Shown here in pieces: positions 26,833 through 34,759 of a stretch of DNA of 64,000 nt. Position 1 is the stretch's first letter. Every line of letters starts with the position of its first letter. Position numbers and translations under genes: made by a program. The stretch lies in assembly GCF_008632125.1 (NCBI RefSeq), contig NZ_VWRN01000053.1, positions 62,001 to 126,000 on the forward strand, written 5' to 3'. Below the pieces are notes generated by a model, which saw nothing but the letters and a program-made list of their open reading frames with translations, had not been told where the DNA came from and did no database searches. This DNA comes from Cupriavidus cauae (GTDB lineage: Bacteria; Pseudomonadota; Gammaproteobacteria; Burkholderiales; Burkholderiaceae).

Positions 26833-29078
26833 CGCTCGACTTCAACGACATCGCGCCACTGCCCGACCCCACCCGCCGCACCCTCGGTGATGCCGAACGC
26901 GAAGAACTGCGTGCCGAACTGCTCGCGCGTCTTGAATCAGTTCTGATCACCTTGTTCCCGGCGGGCAAGAAGCGCCGTGGCAAGTTCCTGATCGGAGACG
27001 TGCTGGGTAGTCCCGGCGACAGCCTCGAGGTGGTGCTCGATGGCGAGAAGGCTGGACTGTGGACAGATCGCGCCACCGGCGACGGTGGCGACATCTATGC
27101 ACTGATTGCCGCGCACCTCGATATCGACGTGCTCAACGACTTCCCGCGCGTGCTCGACGCCGCCGCCGATCTGATCGGACGCTCGCGTTCCGCACCAGTA
27201 CGCAAGGCCAACAAGAAGGACGTGCCGGTCGACGAACTCGGCCCCGCCACCGCGAAGTGGGACTATCTCGACGCCCAAGGCCATCTCATCGCCGTCGTCT
27301 ACCGCTACGACCCGCCCGGACAGAAGAAGCAGTTCCGGCCCTGGGATGCGAAGCGGCGCAAGATGGCACCGCCCGACCCGCGTCCGCTCTACAACCAGCC
27401 AGGGATGACCAGTACCGCGCAGGTGGTGCTGGTCGAAGGCGAGAAGTGCGCGCAGGCCCTGATCGACGCGGGCATCGTGGCCACCACGGCGATGCACGGC
27501 GCGAACGCTCCGGTTGAAAAGACCGACTGGTCGCCATTGGCCGGAAAGGCTGTACTGATCTGGCCCGACCGCGACAAGCCGGGCTGGGAGTACGCCACGC
27601 AGGCGGCACAGGCCATCTTGTCGGCGGGGGCCAAATCCTGCCACGTCCTCTACCCGCCCGAAGAGGCTGCAGAGGGCTGGGACGTGGCCGACGCCATCGC
27701 CGAGGGCTTCGATGTCGCCACCTTCCTCACCCACGGGCCGCGCCTTCAGATGCACGACGTGGCCGATGACGTTGATCCAGTCGTCAGCAGCGACGAGTCC
27801 GTCTGGGGTACGGAGGACGCGCTGGCGCTGTCCTTCACGCGCCGCTACCACCGCGACTGGCGCTACGTGGCTGGCTGGGGAAAGTGGCTGGTGTGGGACG
27901 GGCAACGCTGGCGCACCGAGGACACGTTGGCGGCCACGGACTTGATCCGCAGCGTTTGTCGCCAGACGGCTGTACGCGCCGACAACCCCAAGGTCGCTGC
28001 CAAATTGGCCAGCGCAGGAACGGTCGGCGGTGTGGAACGCCTGGCGCGTGCTGACCGCAGGCACGCGGCCACTACCGACGAATGGGATGCAGATCCGTGG
28101 CTGCTCAACACGCCAGGCGGCGTGGTCGATCTCAAGACAGGCCGGATGCGCCCGCACGAGCGCGCCGATCGGATGACCAAGATCACCACAGCCACGCCCA
28201 GCGGCGACTGCCCGACCTGGAGGCAGTTCATCGACGAGGTCACGGGCGGTGACAAGGAACTGCAGTCCTATCTGCAACGGATGGTCGGCTACGCGCTGAC
28301 CGGATCGACGCAAGAGCACGCGCTGTTTTTCCTGTACGGCACAGGTGCGAACGGCAAGTCGGTGTTCGTCAACACGCTGGCCACCATCCTCGGTGATTAC
28401 GCGACCAATGCGCCGATGGACACCTTCATGGAAACGCGCACCGACCGGCACCCGACCGATATGGCGGGACTGCGCGGCGCGCGCTTCGTGGCGGCCATCG
28501 AAACCGAACAGGGAAAACGCTGGGCCGAGTCGAAGCTCAAGAACCTCACCGGTGGCGACAAGATCTCGGCGCGCTTCATGCGCCAGGACTTCTTCGAGTT
28601 CTTCCCGCAGTTCAAGTTGTTCGTGGCGGGCAACCACAAGCCCGCGATTCGCAATATCGACGAGGCGATGAAACGCAGGCTGCACCTGATCCCTTTCACG
28701 ATCACCGTGCCGCCCGAGCGCCGCGACAAGAACCTGCAACAGAAGCTCCTGGCCGAACGTGACGGCATCCTCGCGTGGGCCGTGCAGGGCAGTCTCGACT
28801 GGCAGCGCCACGGACGACTCAGCCCGCCACAACGCGTGGTGGACGCCACCGAGGAGTATTTCGAAGCCGAGGACGCCCTGGGCCGCTGGCTCGATGAGCG
28901 CTGCGTGCGCGAGCCCAACGCCAAGTCGCTGACCGCCGAGCTGTTCAACGACTGGAAGCAGTGGGCTGAAGCCTCTGGCGAGTTTGTCGGCGCACAACGC
29001 CGCTTTTCCGATCTGCTCATCACGCGCGGGTTGGACAAATGGCGCAACGGGATGGCATCTCCGATTGGGATGGCCTGA
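26829..29078 (+). CDS. Phage/element primase-helicase (TOPRIM plus D5/SF3-type helicase)
   Basis: A 749-residue replication protein. The N-terminal half holds a primase/TOPRIM-like region (VVLVEGEKCAQALIDAG near residue 198, LIWPDRDKPG near 243). The C-terminal half is an SF3-type helicase: D5-N region, Walker A GTGANGKSVF near residue 503, and VAGNHKPAIRNIDEAMKRR. It drives element replication. The expected C-terminal extension after GLDKWRNG is missing; the last residues (MASPIGMA) run into the next gene, suggesting a deletion joint at about 29,040. Confidence 0.9.
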   Translation: MTLDFNDIAPLPDPTRRTLGDAEREELRAELLARLESVLITLFPAGKKRRGKFLIGDVLGSPGDSLEVVLDGEKAGLWTDRATGDGGDIYALIAAHLDIDVLNDFPRVLDAAADLIGRSRSAPVRKANKKDVPVDELGPATAKWDYLDAQGHLIAVVYRYDPPGQKKQFRPWDAKRRKMAPPDPRPLYNQPGMTSTAQVVLVEGEKCAQALIDAGIVATTAMHGANAPVEKTDWSPLAGKAVLIWPDRDKPGWEYATQAAQAILSAGAKSCHVLYPPEEAAEGWDVADAIAEGFDVATFLTHGPRLQMHDVADDVDPVVSSDESVWGTEDALALSFTRRYHRDWRYVAGWGKWLVWDGQRWRTEDTLAATDLIRSVCRQTAVRADNPKVAAKLASAGTVGGVERLARADRRHAATTDEWDADPWLLNTPGGVVDLKTGRMRPHERADRMTKITTATPSGDCPTWRQFIDEVTGGDKELQSYLQRMVGYALTGSTQEHALFFLYGTGANGKSVFVNTLATILGDYATNAPMDTFMETRTDRHPTDMAGLRGARFVAAIETEQGKRWAESKLKNLTGGDKISARFMRQDFFEFFPQFKLFVAGNHKPAIRNIDEAMKRRLHLIPFTITVPPERRDKNLQQKLLAERDGILAWAVQGSLDWQRHGRLSPPQRVVDATEEYFEAEDALGRWLDERCVREPNAKSLTAELFNDWKQWAEASGEFVGAQRRFSDLLITRGLDKWRNGMASPIGMA

Positions 29079-29818
29079 TGCGCGGCGTGTTCGCGCACCT
29101 GCCGATGGCGGGCGACGGTCAGGTGCTGGTCAATCTTGGCCTGATCCACCGCGACAACGAGGTGATCCCGTATTGGGACGGTTGGCTATCTTGGATGCGC
29201 CAGCAAGGGTGGCGGCGCTTCGCCTGGTACGTCTGGGATCAGGGGCCTGGGATGCCCGGCGACTGGGCAGGCCGTTTCGCGCCGAGCTTCGAGTTCGTCT
29301 TTCACTTCAACCGGGAGAGCCGTAAGCCGAACAAGATCGTCCCCTGCAAGCACGCAGGCCAGGAATCCCACCTGCGCGCCGACGGGTCGTCCACCGCGAT
29401 GCGCGGCAAGGATGGCGAGGTGGGCGGCTGGACGCACAAGGGGCTGCCGACGCAAGACACCCGTATCCCCGACTCGGTGATCCGCGTGATGCGCCACAAG
29501 GGCAAGATCGGCCAGGACATTGACCACCCGGCCGTGTTCCCGGTGGCGCTGCCGGAATTCGTGATCGAGGCTTACACGGACGCGGGCGACATCGTGTTTG
29601 AGCCCTTCGGCGGCAGCGGCACGACGATGCTGGCCGCCGAGCGCACCGGTCGGATCTGCTGCAGCGTGGAGATCGCCCCGCAGTACGTGGACGTGGCCAT
29701 CAAGCGGTTCCAGCAGAACCACCCCGGCATACCGGTCACCTTGATCGCCACCGGTCAGTCCTTCGAGCAGGTCGCCGTTGAGCGCGCCACCACCCCGGAT
29801 GCCGAGGTGGTGGCATGA
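29039..29818 (+). CDS. 5'-truncated DNA methyltransferase (DPPY region missing)
   Basis: A 259-residue reading related to N4/N6 DNA methyltransferases. The SAM motif FEPFGGSGTTMLAAERTG (about residue 188) and PAVFPVALPEFVIEAY are intact, and HAGQESHLRADGSST is typical. The N-terminal catalytic motif (D/N)PP(Y/W), which in this order should come before these, is absent. The first residues overlap the primase by 40 bases, and an ATG at 29078 overlaps the primase stop. Best explained as a gene that lost its 5' end by a deletion that also shortened the primase; probably inactive alone. Confidence 0.7.
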   Translation: MAQRDGISDWDGLMRGVFAHLPMAGDGQVLVNLGLIHRDNEVIPYWDGWLSWMRQQGWRRFAWYVWDQGPGMPGDWAGRFAPSFEFVFHFNRESRKPNKIVPCKHAGQESHLRADGSSTAMRGKDGEVGGWTHKGLPTQDTRIPDSVIRVMRHKGKIGQDIDHPAVFPVALPEFVIEAYTDAGDIVFEPFGGSGTTMLAAERTGRICCSVEIAPQYVDVAIKRFQQNHPGIPVTLIATGQSFEQVAVERATTPDAEVVA

Positions 29819-31077
29819 ACTGGCTGGCCGACAAGATCGAACAGTGGCCGACCGCCAAGTTGCTGCCCTACGCCCGCAACGCGCGCACCCATTCCGAGGA
29901 GCAGGTGGCGCAGATCGCCGCCAGCATCGCGGAGTTCGGATTCACCAATCCGATCCTGGCGGGCAGCGACGGCATCATCGTCGCTGGCCACGGTCGTCTC
30001 GCTGCCGCCCAGAAGCTGGGTCTGGAACGGGTACCGGTGGTCGTGCTCGATCACCTGACGCCGACCCAGCGCCGGGCCCTGGTCATTGCCGACAACCGCA
30101 TCGCAGAGAACGCAGGCTGGGACGATGCGATGCTAAGGATCGAACTGGAAGCATTACAACTCGAAGGCTTCGATCTAGACATCACCGGCTTCGACGCCGA
30201 CGCGCTGGCTGAACTGATCGCGGGCGACGAGCCGGACAACGAGGGTCAGACGGACGAGGATGCGGTGCCCGAGGTCAGCGAGACACCCATCTCGCGTCCG
30301 GGCGATGTCTGGATCATGGGCCAGCACCGGCTGCTGTGCGGCGACTCGACCGTGGCCGAGAGCTACGACCACCTGATGCAAGGCGCGGTGGCGGACATGG
30401 TCTTCACCGACCCGCCGTACAACGTGAACTACGCCAACTCTGCCCGCGACAAGATGCGCGGTAAGGATCGCGCGATCCTGAACGACAACCTGGGGGATGC
30501 CTTCTACGACTTCCTGCTGGCAGCGCTGACGCCCACGGTGGCGCATTGCCGGGGCGGCATTTACGTGGCGATGTCCTCCAGCGAGCTGGATGTGCTGCAG
30601 GCTGCCTTCCGTGCCGCCGGTGGTAAATGGTCTACCTTCATCATCTGGGCCAAGAACACCTTCACCCTGGGGCGCGCCGACTACCAGCGCCAGTACGAGC
30701 CGATCCTCTACGGATGGCCCGAGGGGGCGACACGCCACTGGTGTGGTGACCGCGACCAGGGGGATGTCTGGAACATCAAGAAGCCGCAGAAGAACGACTT
30801 GCACCCGACCATGAAGCCGGTGGAGTTGGTGGAGCGGGCAATCCGCAACTCCAGCCAGCCTAGGGACGTGGTGCTCGATCCCTTCGGCGGTTCCGGCACG
30901 ACGCTGATCGCGGCGGAAAAGTCAGGGCGCGTTGCGCGGCTGATCGAACTCGATCCGAAGTACGTGGATGTGATCGTGCGTCGGTGGGAAGAGTTCACCG
31001 GGAAGCAGGCCACCCGCGAGGCGGATGGCGCGGCGCTCGATCAGACGGCCAGCGATTCCTCGACGATCTCGCAGTGA
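29815..31077 (+). CDS. ParB-domain/DNA methyltransferase fusion
   Basis: A 420-residue protein. Residues 1-110 form a ParB/Srx-like domain (YARNARTHSEEQVAQIAASI, IVAGHGRLAAAQKLGLE); the rest is a DNA methyltransferase with FTDPPYNVNY (about residue 197) and LDPFGGSGTTLIAAEKSG (about 355), giving the DPPY-before-SAM order of beta-class enzymes. Common in prophages, it may protect or mark element DNA. The ATG overlaps the stop of the truncated methyltransferase. Its 3' end overlaps the convergent gene at 31,041 by 37 bases. Confidence 0.9.
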   Translation: MNWLADKIEQWPTAKLLPYARNARTHSEEQVAQIAASIAEFGFTNPILAGSDGIIVAGHGRLAAAQKLGLERVPVVVLDHLTPTQRRALVIADNRIAENAGWDDAMLRIELEALQLEGFDLDITGFDADALAELIAGDEPDNEGQTDEDAVPEVSETPISRPGDVWIMGQHRLLCGDSTVAESYDHLMQGAVADMVFTDPPYNVNYANSARDKMRGKDRAILNDNLGDAFYDFLLAALTPTVAHCRGGIYVAMSSSELDVLQAAFRAAGGKWSTFIIWAKNTFTLGRADYQRQYEPILYGWPEGATRHWCGDRDQGDVWNIKKPQKNDLHPTMKPVELVERAIRNSSQPRDVVLDPFGGSGTTLIAAEKSGRVARLIELDPKYVDVIVRRWEEFTGKQATREADGAALDQTASDSSTISQ

Positions 31078-31409
31078 ATCACAAAGCCCGTCAGGTAAGG
31101 CAGGCCGCGCGGGATGCCGTATTGCTTGCTGGTCTGGCGGCCAATCGTCCAGCCCATCCAGCGTTGGGTGGCTGCGTTGATCGCGTCCGCCAGGGCCTTG
31201 CCCTCGTAACGCCCGTTCTGGACGTCGTCGGCAAAGTGGCGTCCGTGGCGGCTGTCGAGGAAGGCCCGAACCGATTCGAGGGGCTGGCTGGTGGCGTCCG
31301 AAATGGCGACCATCGCCAGGGGCCACGCCGCGCTGGCGTGCTCGTTCATCGTGCCCCAAAAGCCCCAGGCTTCGTTCTGGGTGGCGGGGATCTGCGTGGT
31401 GGTGTTCAT
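31041..31409 (-). CDS. Hypothetical element protein (30-bp-element gene)
   Basis: A 122-residue protein of unknown function, MNTTTQIPATQNEAWGFWG at the start. WMGWTIGRQTSKQYGIPRGL and LTGFVIHCEIVEESLA are distinctive. It is preceded, 37 bases upstream, by a copy of the island's 30-bp element. In this case the reading frame of the element (LGFSIEQRV) is open into the gene, so an N-terminal extension from 31481 is possible; the ATG at 31409 is preferred because the extension has no good start. Confidence 0.7.
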   Translation of the reverse strand: MNTTTQIPATQNEAWGFWGTMNEHASAAWPLAMVAISDATSQPLESVRAFLDSRHGRHFADDVQNGRYEGKALADAINAATQRWMGWTIGRQTSKQYGIPRGLPYLTGFVIHCEIVEESLAV

Positions 31410-31445
31410 CTCTGGCTCCTTCGGGTTGATCGTTGCGACACCCGT

Positions 31446-31475
31446 AGTAACGCGCTGTTCGATTGAGAAGCCAAG
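31446..31475 (-). repeat. 30-bp upstream element, copy 2
   Basis: Minus-strand CTTGGCTTC, six variable bases, GAACAGCGCGTTACT. It ends 37 bases before the start of the gene at 31409. The last four bases differ from the other copies. Confidence 0.8.
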
Positions 31476-31506
31476 CGCCACTTGGCCTCTTCCTCGATCT
31501 TTCTGA

Positions 31507-32070
31507 TCAGGCGATGCGGTACACCCGCTCGCCGCCCTGCGGTTTCTCCGACACGATGGTCAGGCCCAGCTTCTTCTTGAAAGCCCCGGCGAAGGTGCCG
31601 CGCACTGTGTGTGCCTGCCAACCGGTGGCGGTGCAGATCTGGCCGATGGTTGCGCCTTCGGGGCGTTGCAGCATCCGGATCACTTCGGCTTGCTTGCTGT
31701 TGTCGCGGGTGCGCGGCTTGGCCCACGTTGCTTCGGCGGCGGTTACGGCGGCTTCCAGTTCGGGATCGCTCGTGGCGACTGGTGCGCCTTCAGCGTTGGC
31801 GATGATCTGGTCGAGATGGGCTTCGAATTGACCGATGCCATTCTTGTTCACCCCCGGGCGTGACATGCCCAGGGCGTCGTAGCCCTCGGCGGCGACGAAC
31901 CAGTCGGTGCCATCGGTGGTGATAAGGGCACGGTTGAACATCCCGTCGAGCACTTTCTTGCGTGCGCCGCCTTTGATGTTGTCGGGGAACCAGTCGATCT
32001 TGCCGCCGCTGGTGTTGATGGCCTTGGCCAGGATGGCGTGCTGGGCCGGGGTCAGGTTGGTGGTGGTCAT
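31507..32070 (-). CDS. DUF3489 protein
   Basis: A 187-residue protein. The C-terminal half is a DUF3489 domain: SKQAEVIRMLQRPEGATIGQ, then TATGWQAHTVRGTFAGAFKK and GLTIVSEKPQGGERVYRI, a winged-helix-like fold. The N-terminal half (LTPAQHAILAKAINTSGGKI) is a second helix-rich segment frequently fused to it. Found widely in proteobacterial islands and prophages; function unknown, DNA binding suspected. A copy of the 30-bp element lies 36 bases upstream. Confidence 0.85.
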   Translation of the reverse strand: MTTTNLTPAQHAILAKAINTSGGKIDWFPDNIKGGARKKVLDGMFNRALITTDGTDWFVAAEGYDALGMSRPGVNKNGIGQFEAHLDQIIANAEGAPVATSDPELEAAVTAAEATWAKPRTRDNSKQAEVIRMLQRPEGATIGQICTATGWQAHTVRGTFAGAFKKKLGLTIVSEKPQGGERVYRIA

Positions 32071-32105
32071 GGGCTGCTCCTTCGGGGGTGGTGGATGACG
32101 ATGTG

Positions 32106-32135
32106 ATGAACGCGCTGTCTGGGACTGAAGCCAAG
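32106..32135 (-). repeat. 30-bp upstream element, copy 3 (before DUF3489)
   Basis: Minus-strand CTTGGCTTC, six variable bases, AGACAGCGCGTTCAT, 36 bases before the DUF3489 start. Its outer end also forms a perfect 10-bp hairpin (GAAGCCAAGC/GCTTGGCTTC, 32127-32153) with the sequence just after the upstream gene. Confidence 0.8.
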
Positions 32136-32165
32136 CGCTTTCTGCTTGGCTTCGTGTGTTTCCGA

Positions 32166-32372
32166 TCAGTCCTTGGCGATTTCTGCTTCCGTGGCCTTCG
32201 GGCTCGCAGCGCCAAGTTCGACGCCCGCCTTGAAGGCCGCTTCCAACGCGTCCCGGATGCACCACACCGCCGTGTCGTGGAAGTCGAGGCTGTCGGCGTT
32301 GCGGGTCTGCAGGGTTTCGATGCCCAGATGCTTCTGGGCGATCTGGGTGAGGATGGTGTCGATCTGGCTCAT
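32166..32372 (-). CDS. DUF6900 small protein
   Basis: A 68-residue protein: IAQKHLGIETLQTRNADSLD and WCIRDALEAAFKAGVELG, the pattern of DUF6900 proteins, which have unknown function and usually travel with DUF3489 in islands and plasmids. Copy 4 of the 30-bp element lies 36 bases upstream. It appears to be expressed separately from DUF3489 because each has its own copy. Confidence 0.8.
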   Translation of the reverse strand: MSQIDTILTQIAQKHLGIETLQTRNADSLDFHDTAVWCIRDALEAAFKAGVELGAASPKATEAEIAKD

Positions 32373-32407
32373 GGCGTGTTCCTTTCGGGGGTGGTTGGCG
32401 TGACGTG

Positions 32408-32437
32408 ATGAACGCGCTGTTCCCGATGGAAGCCAAG
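32408..32437 (-). repeat. 30-bp upstream element, copy 4 (before DUF6900)
   Basis: Minus-strand CTTGGCTTC, six variable bases, GAACAGCGCGTTCAT, 36 bases before the DUF6900 start. Read on the plus strand it is also a short open frame, MNALFPMEAKLNLRT then stop, ending 23 bases before the terminase-side operon. Confidence 0.8.
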
Positions 32438-32478
32438 CTCAATCTGCGGACATGACGAACAAATGAGTGAAGGTGACG

Positions 32479-33045
32479 ATGGGACTTTCGATTCGCGCCT
32501 ACGCGCGCCACCGTGGCGTGTCGCACGTGGCCGTGAAAAAGGCTATCGACACCGGGCGGATCACGCCGCTGCCTGACGGCACGATTGATCCGGACACGGC
32601 CGATGCCCAGTGGGCACAAAACACATTGCAGCCGCGCAGCGCCGCTGCGCCAGAGAAGGTCAGCACTGCGAAAGCGCGGCGCGTGGTAGCGACGGACGAA
32701 GCAGCAACGCAGCGCGATGCCGTCGACGCCAGCACAGCGCCGATGTCGGCCAGTGGCACCTCGCTCTTGCAAGCGCGCACGGTCAACGAGGTGCTCAAGG
32801 CCAAGCTCAACAACCTGGAGCTGGCGCACCGCAAGAAGGAACTGGTGGATCGGGCGCAGGCCGTGGCCCACGTTTTCAAGCTCGCGCGCATCGAGCGCGA
32901 TGCGTGGTTGAACTGGCCTGCGCGCGTCTCCGGCCAGATGGCGTCCACGCTCGGCATCGACGCGCACCAGATGCACGTGGCGCTCGAATCTGCTGTGCGC
33001 GAGCACTTGATTGAGTTGGGCGAGTTGCGTCCGCGCGTGGATTGA
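32479..33045 (+). CDS. Phage terminase small-subunit-like protein
   Basis: A 188-residue protein. The N-terminus is a phage HTH (IRAYARHRGVSHVAVKKAID, then TGRITPLPDGTIDP), followed by an Ala-rich linker and a helical region (TVNEVLKAKLNNLELAHRKK) like Nu1-type small terminase subunits. The large subunit gene overlaps its stop (ATGA), which supports the call. With the large subunit, it would select and cut phage DNA for packaging. Confidence 0.8.
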   Translation: MGLSIRAYARHRGVSHVAVKKAIDTGRITPLPDGTIDPDTADAQWAQNTLQPRSAAAPEKVSTAKARRVVATDEAATQRDAVDASTAPMSASGTSLLQARTVNEVLKAKLNNLELAHRKKELVDRAQAVAHVFKLARIERDAWLNWPARVSGQMASTLGIDAHQMHVALESAVREHLIELGELRPRVD

Positions 33046-34538
33046 TGACGATGGACTACGAAGGCGCGCAAGAAATCGAACGGGCGTGGTGCGACGGGCT
33101 TACTCCCGACCCGCTGCTCACGGTATCGGAATGGTCGGATCGCCACCGGATGCTGTCCAGCAAGGCCTCGGCCGAGCCGGGGCGCTGGCGCACCAGCCGC
33201 ACGCCTTATCTCAAGGCGATCATGGACTGCCTGTCGCCGACCTCGCCGGTCGAGCGGGTGGTATTTATGAAAGCGGCACAGCTTGGCGCGACCGAGATGG
33301 GATCGAACTGGATCGGCTATGTGATCCATCACGCACCCGGTCCAATGATGGCGGTGTGGCCAACAGTGGAGATGGCCAAGCGCAACTCCAAGCAGCGGAT
33401 CGATCCGCTGATCGAGGAGTCGTCTGCACTGGCTGAACTGATTGCACCGGCGCGCAGCCGGGATTCCGGCAACACCATCCTGGCCAAGGAGTTCCGGGGT
33501 GGCGTGCTGGTGATGACCGGGGCCAACAGCGCGGTCGGCCTGCGCTCGATGCCGGTGCGGTATCTGTTTCTCGACGAGGTCGATGGCTATCCCTTGGACG
33601 TCGAGGGTGAAGGTGATGCGATCTCTCTGGCCGAAGCCCGCACACGTACCTTCGCGCGGCGCAAGATCTTCATCGTCTCGACTCCGACGATTTCAGGGGC
33701 ATCGGCTATCGAGCGCGAGTACGAGGCCAGTGACCAACGTCGCTACTTCGTGCCGTGTCCGCATTGCTCCCACCGTCAGTGGCTGCGTTTCGAGCAGCTC
33801 CGATGGGACAAAGGGCAACCGGAGACCGCTGCCTACATCTGCGAGTCGTGTGACACCGCGATTGCCGAGCACCACAAAACGTGGATGCTGGAGCACGGCG
33901 AGTGGCGCGCGATGATCACCGATGGCACGGGCAAGACGGCAGGCTTCCACCTGTCGTCGCTATACAGCCCGGTGGGCTGGCGTTCGTGGCGTGAGATCGC
34001 CGCTGCGTGGGAAGCCGCCGTCAGTAAAGAGTCGGGATCGGCCGCTGCCATCAAGACCTTCAAGAACACCGAGCTGGGTGAAACCTGGGTCGAGGAGGGC
34101 GAAGCCCCGGACTGGCAACGACTGGTCGAGCGCAGAGAGGACTACCGCGTCGGCACGGTGCCGCAAGGCGGTCTGCTCTTGGTCGGCGCGGCCGACGTGC
34201 AGAAAGATCGTATCGAGGCGTCGGTCTGGGCCTTCGGGCGTGGCAAGGAGTCGTGGCTGGTCGAGCACCGAGTCCTGATGGGCGATACCGCACGGGACAC
34301 AGTGTGGAAGGCGCTGGCCGCGATGCTGGCCGAGAACTGGACGCACGCCTCGGGGGTGGCGATGCCACTGGCGCGCTTCGCGCTGGACACCGGCTTTGCC
34401 ACGCAGGAGGCTTACGCCTTCGTGCGAGCCTGCCACGATCCGCGCGTGATGGCGGTCAAGGGCGTACCGCGCGGTGCCGCACTGATCGGCGATGTGCGGA
34501 CAACGCCGATCAAGACCAAGGGGGGTGGAAAGAAATGA
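33042..34538 (+). CDS. GpA-type terminase large subunit, C-terminally shortened
   Basis: A 498-residue protein with the ATPase region (VVFMKAAQLGATEMGSNWI, DEVDGYPLDVEGEGD) and the start of the nuclease domain (LVGAADVQKDRIEASVWAFG). GpA-family subunits are usually 600 residues or more and continue well past VKGVPRGAALIG. Here the protein ends soon after with TTPIKTKGGGKK, a tail unlike the family. The next gene overlaps it by four bases. A deletion that removed the terminase end and the head genes is the likely cause; packaging activity is doubtful. Confidence 0.85.
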   Translation: MMTMDYEGAQEIERAWCDGLTPDPLLTVSEWSDRHRMLSSKASAEPGRWRTSRTPYLKAIMDCLSPTSPVERVVFMKAAQLGATEMGSNWIGYVIHHAPGPMMAVWPTVEMAKRNSKQRIDPLIEESSALAELIAPARSRDSGNTILAKEFRGGVLVMTGANSAVGLRSMPVRYLFLDEVDGYPLDVEGEGDAISLAEARTRTFARRKIFIVSTPTISGASAIEREYEASDQRRYFVPCPHCSHRQWLRFEQLRWDKGQPETAAYICESCDTAIAEHHKTWMLEHGEWRAMITDGTGKTAGFHLSSLYSPVGWRSWREIAAAWEAAVSKESGSAAAIKTFKNTELGETWVEEGEAPDWQRLVERREDYRVGTVPQGGLLLVGAADVQKDRIEASVWAFGRGKESWLVEHRVLMGDTARDTVWKALAAMLAENWTHASGVAMPLARFALDTGFATQEAYAFVRACHDPRVMAVKGVPRGAALIGDVRTTPIKTKGGGKK

Positions 34539-34759
34539 GCGAACAGCGCAGCAACCTTCAGATCGCCACCCACCTCGATGCCAAGGCGCTGGGCTATTGC
34601 AATGCTGGCCTGCGCCGTTGGTTTCCGCGCGACGGCGTGACCTTCGAGGATTTTCGCCAGCAGGGCGTGAGCACCGACTGGCTGCGTGCCACCGGAGACG
34701 CGATGGCGATCCGCTTGGCCGAGTACGTCGAGCAGGCAGAAACAGAGGCCAAGGCATGA
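34535..34759 (+). CDS. Small phage tail-region protein
   Basis: A 74-residue protein, MSEQRSNLQIATHLDAKALG at the start, with YCNAGLRRWFPRDGVTFEDF. Its ATG overlaps the shortened terminase, its stop overlaps the tail-tip gene. Small proteins like this usually lie directly before the tail-tip gene in siphophage-like prophages, so it belongs to the right side of the inferred deletion. Function unknown. Confidence 0.65.
   Translation: MSEQRSNLQIATHLDAKALGYCNAGLRRWFPRDGVTFEDFRQQGVSTDWLRATGDAMAIRLAEYVEQAETEAKA

Noticed and set aside
32106..32153. Hairpin between DUF6900 and DUF3489 as an intrinsic terminator
   Set aside because: A perfect 10-bp stem exists but no T run follows on either strand; recorded only within the 30-bp element copy.
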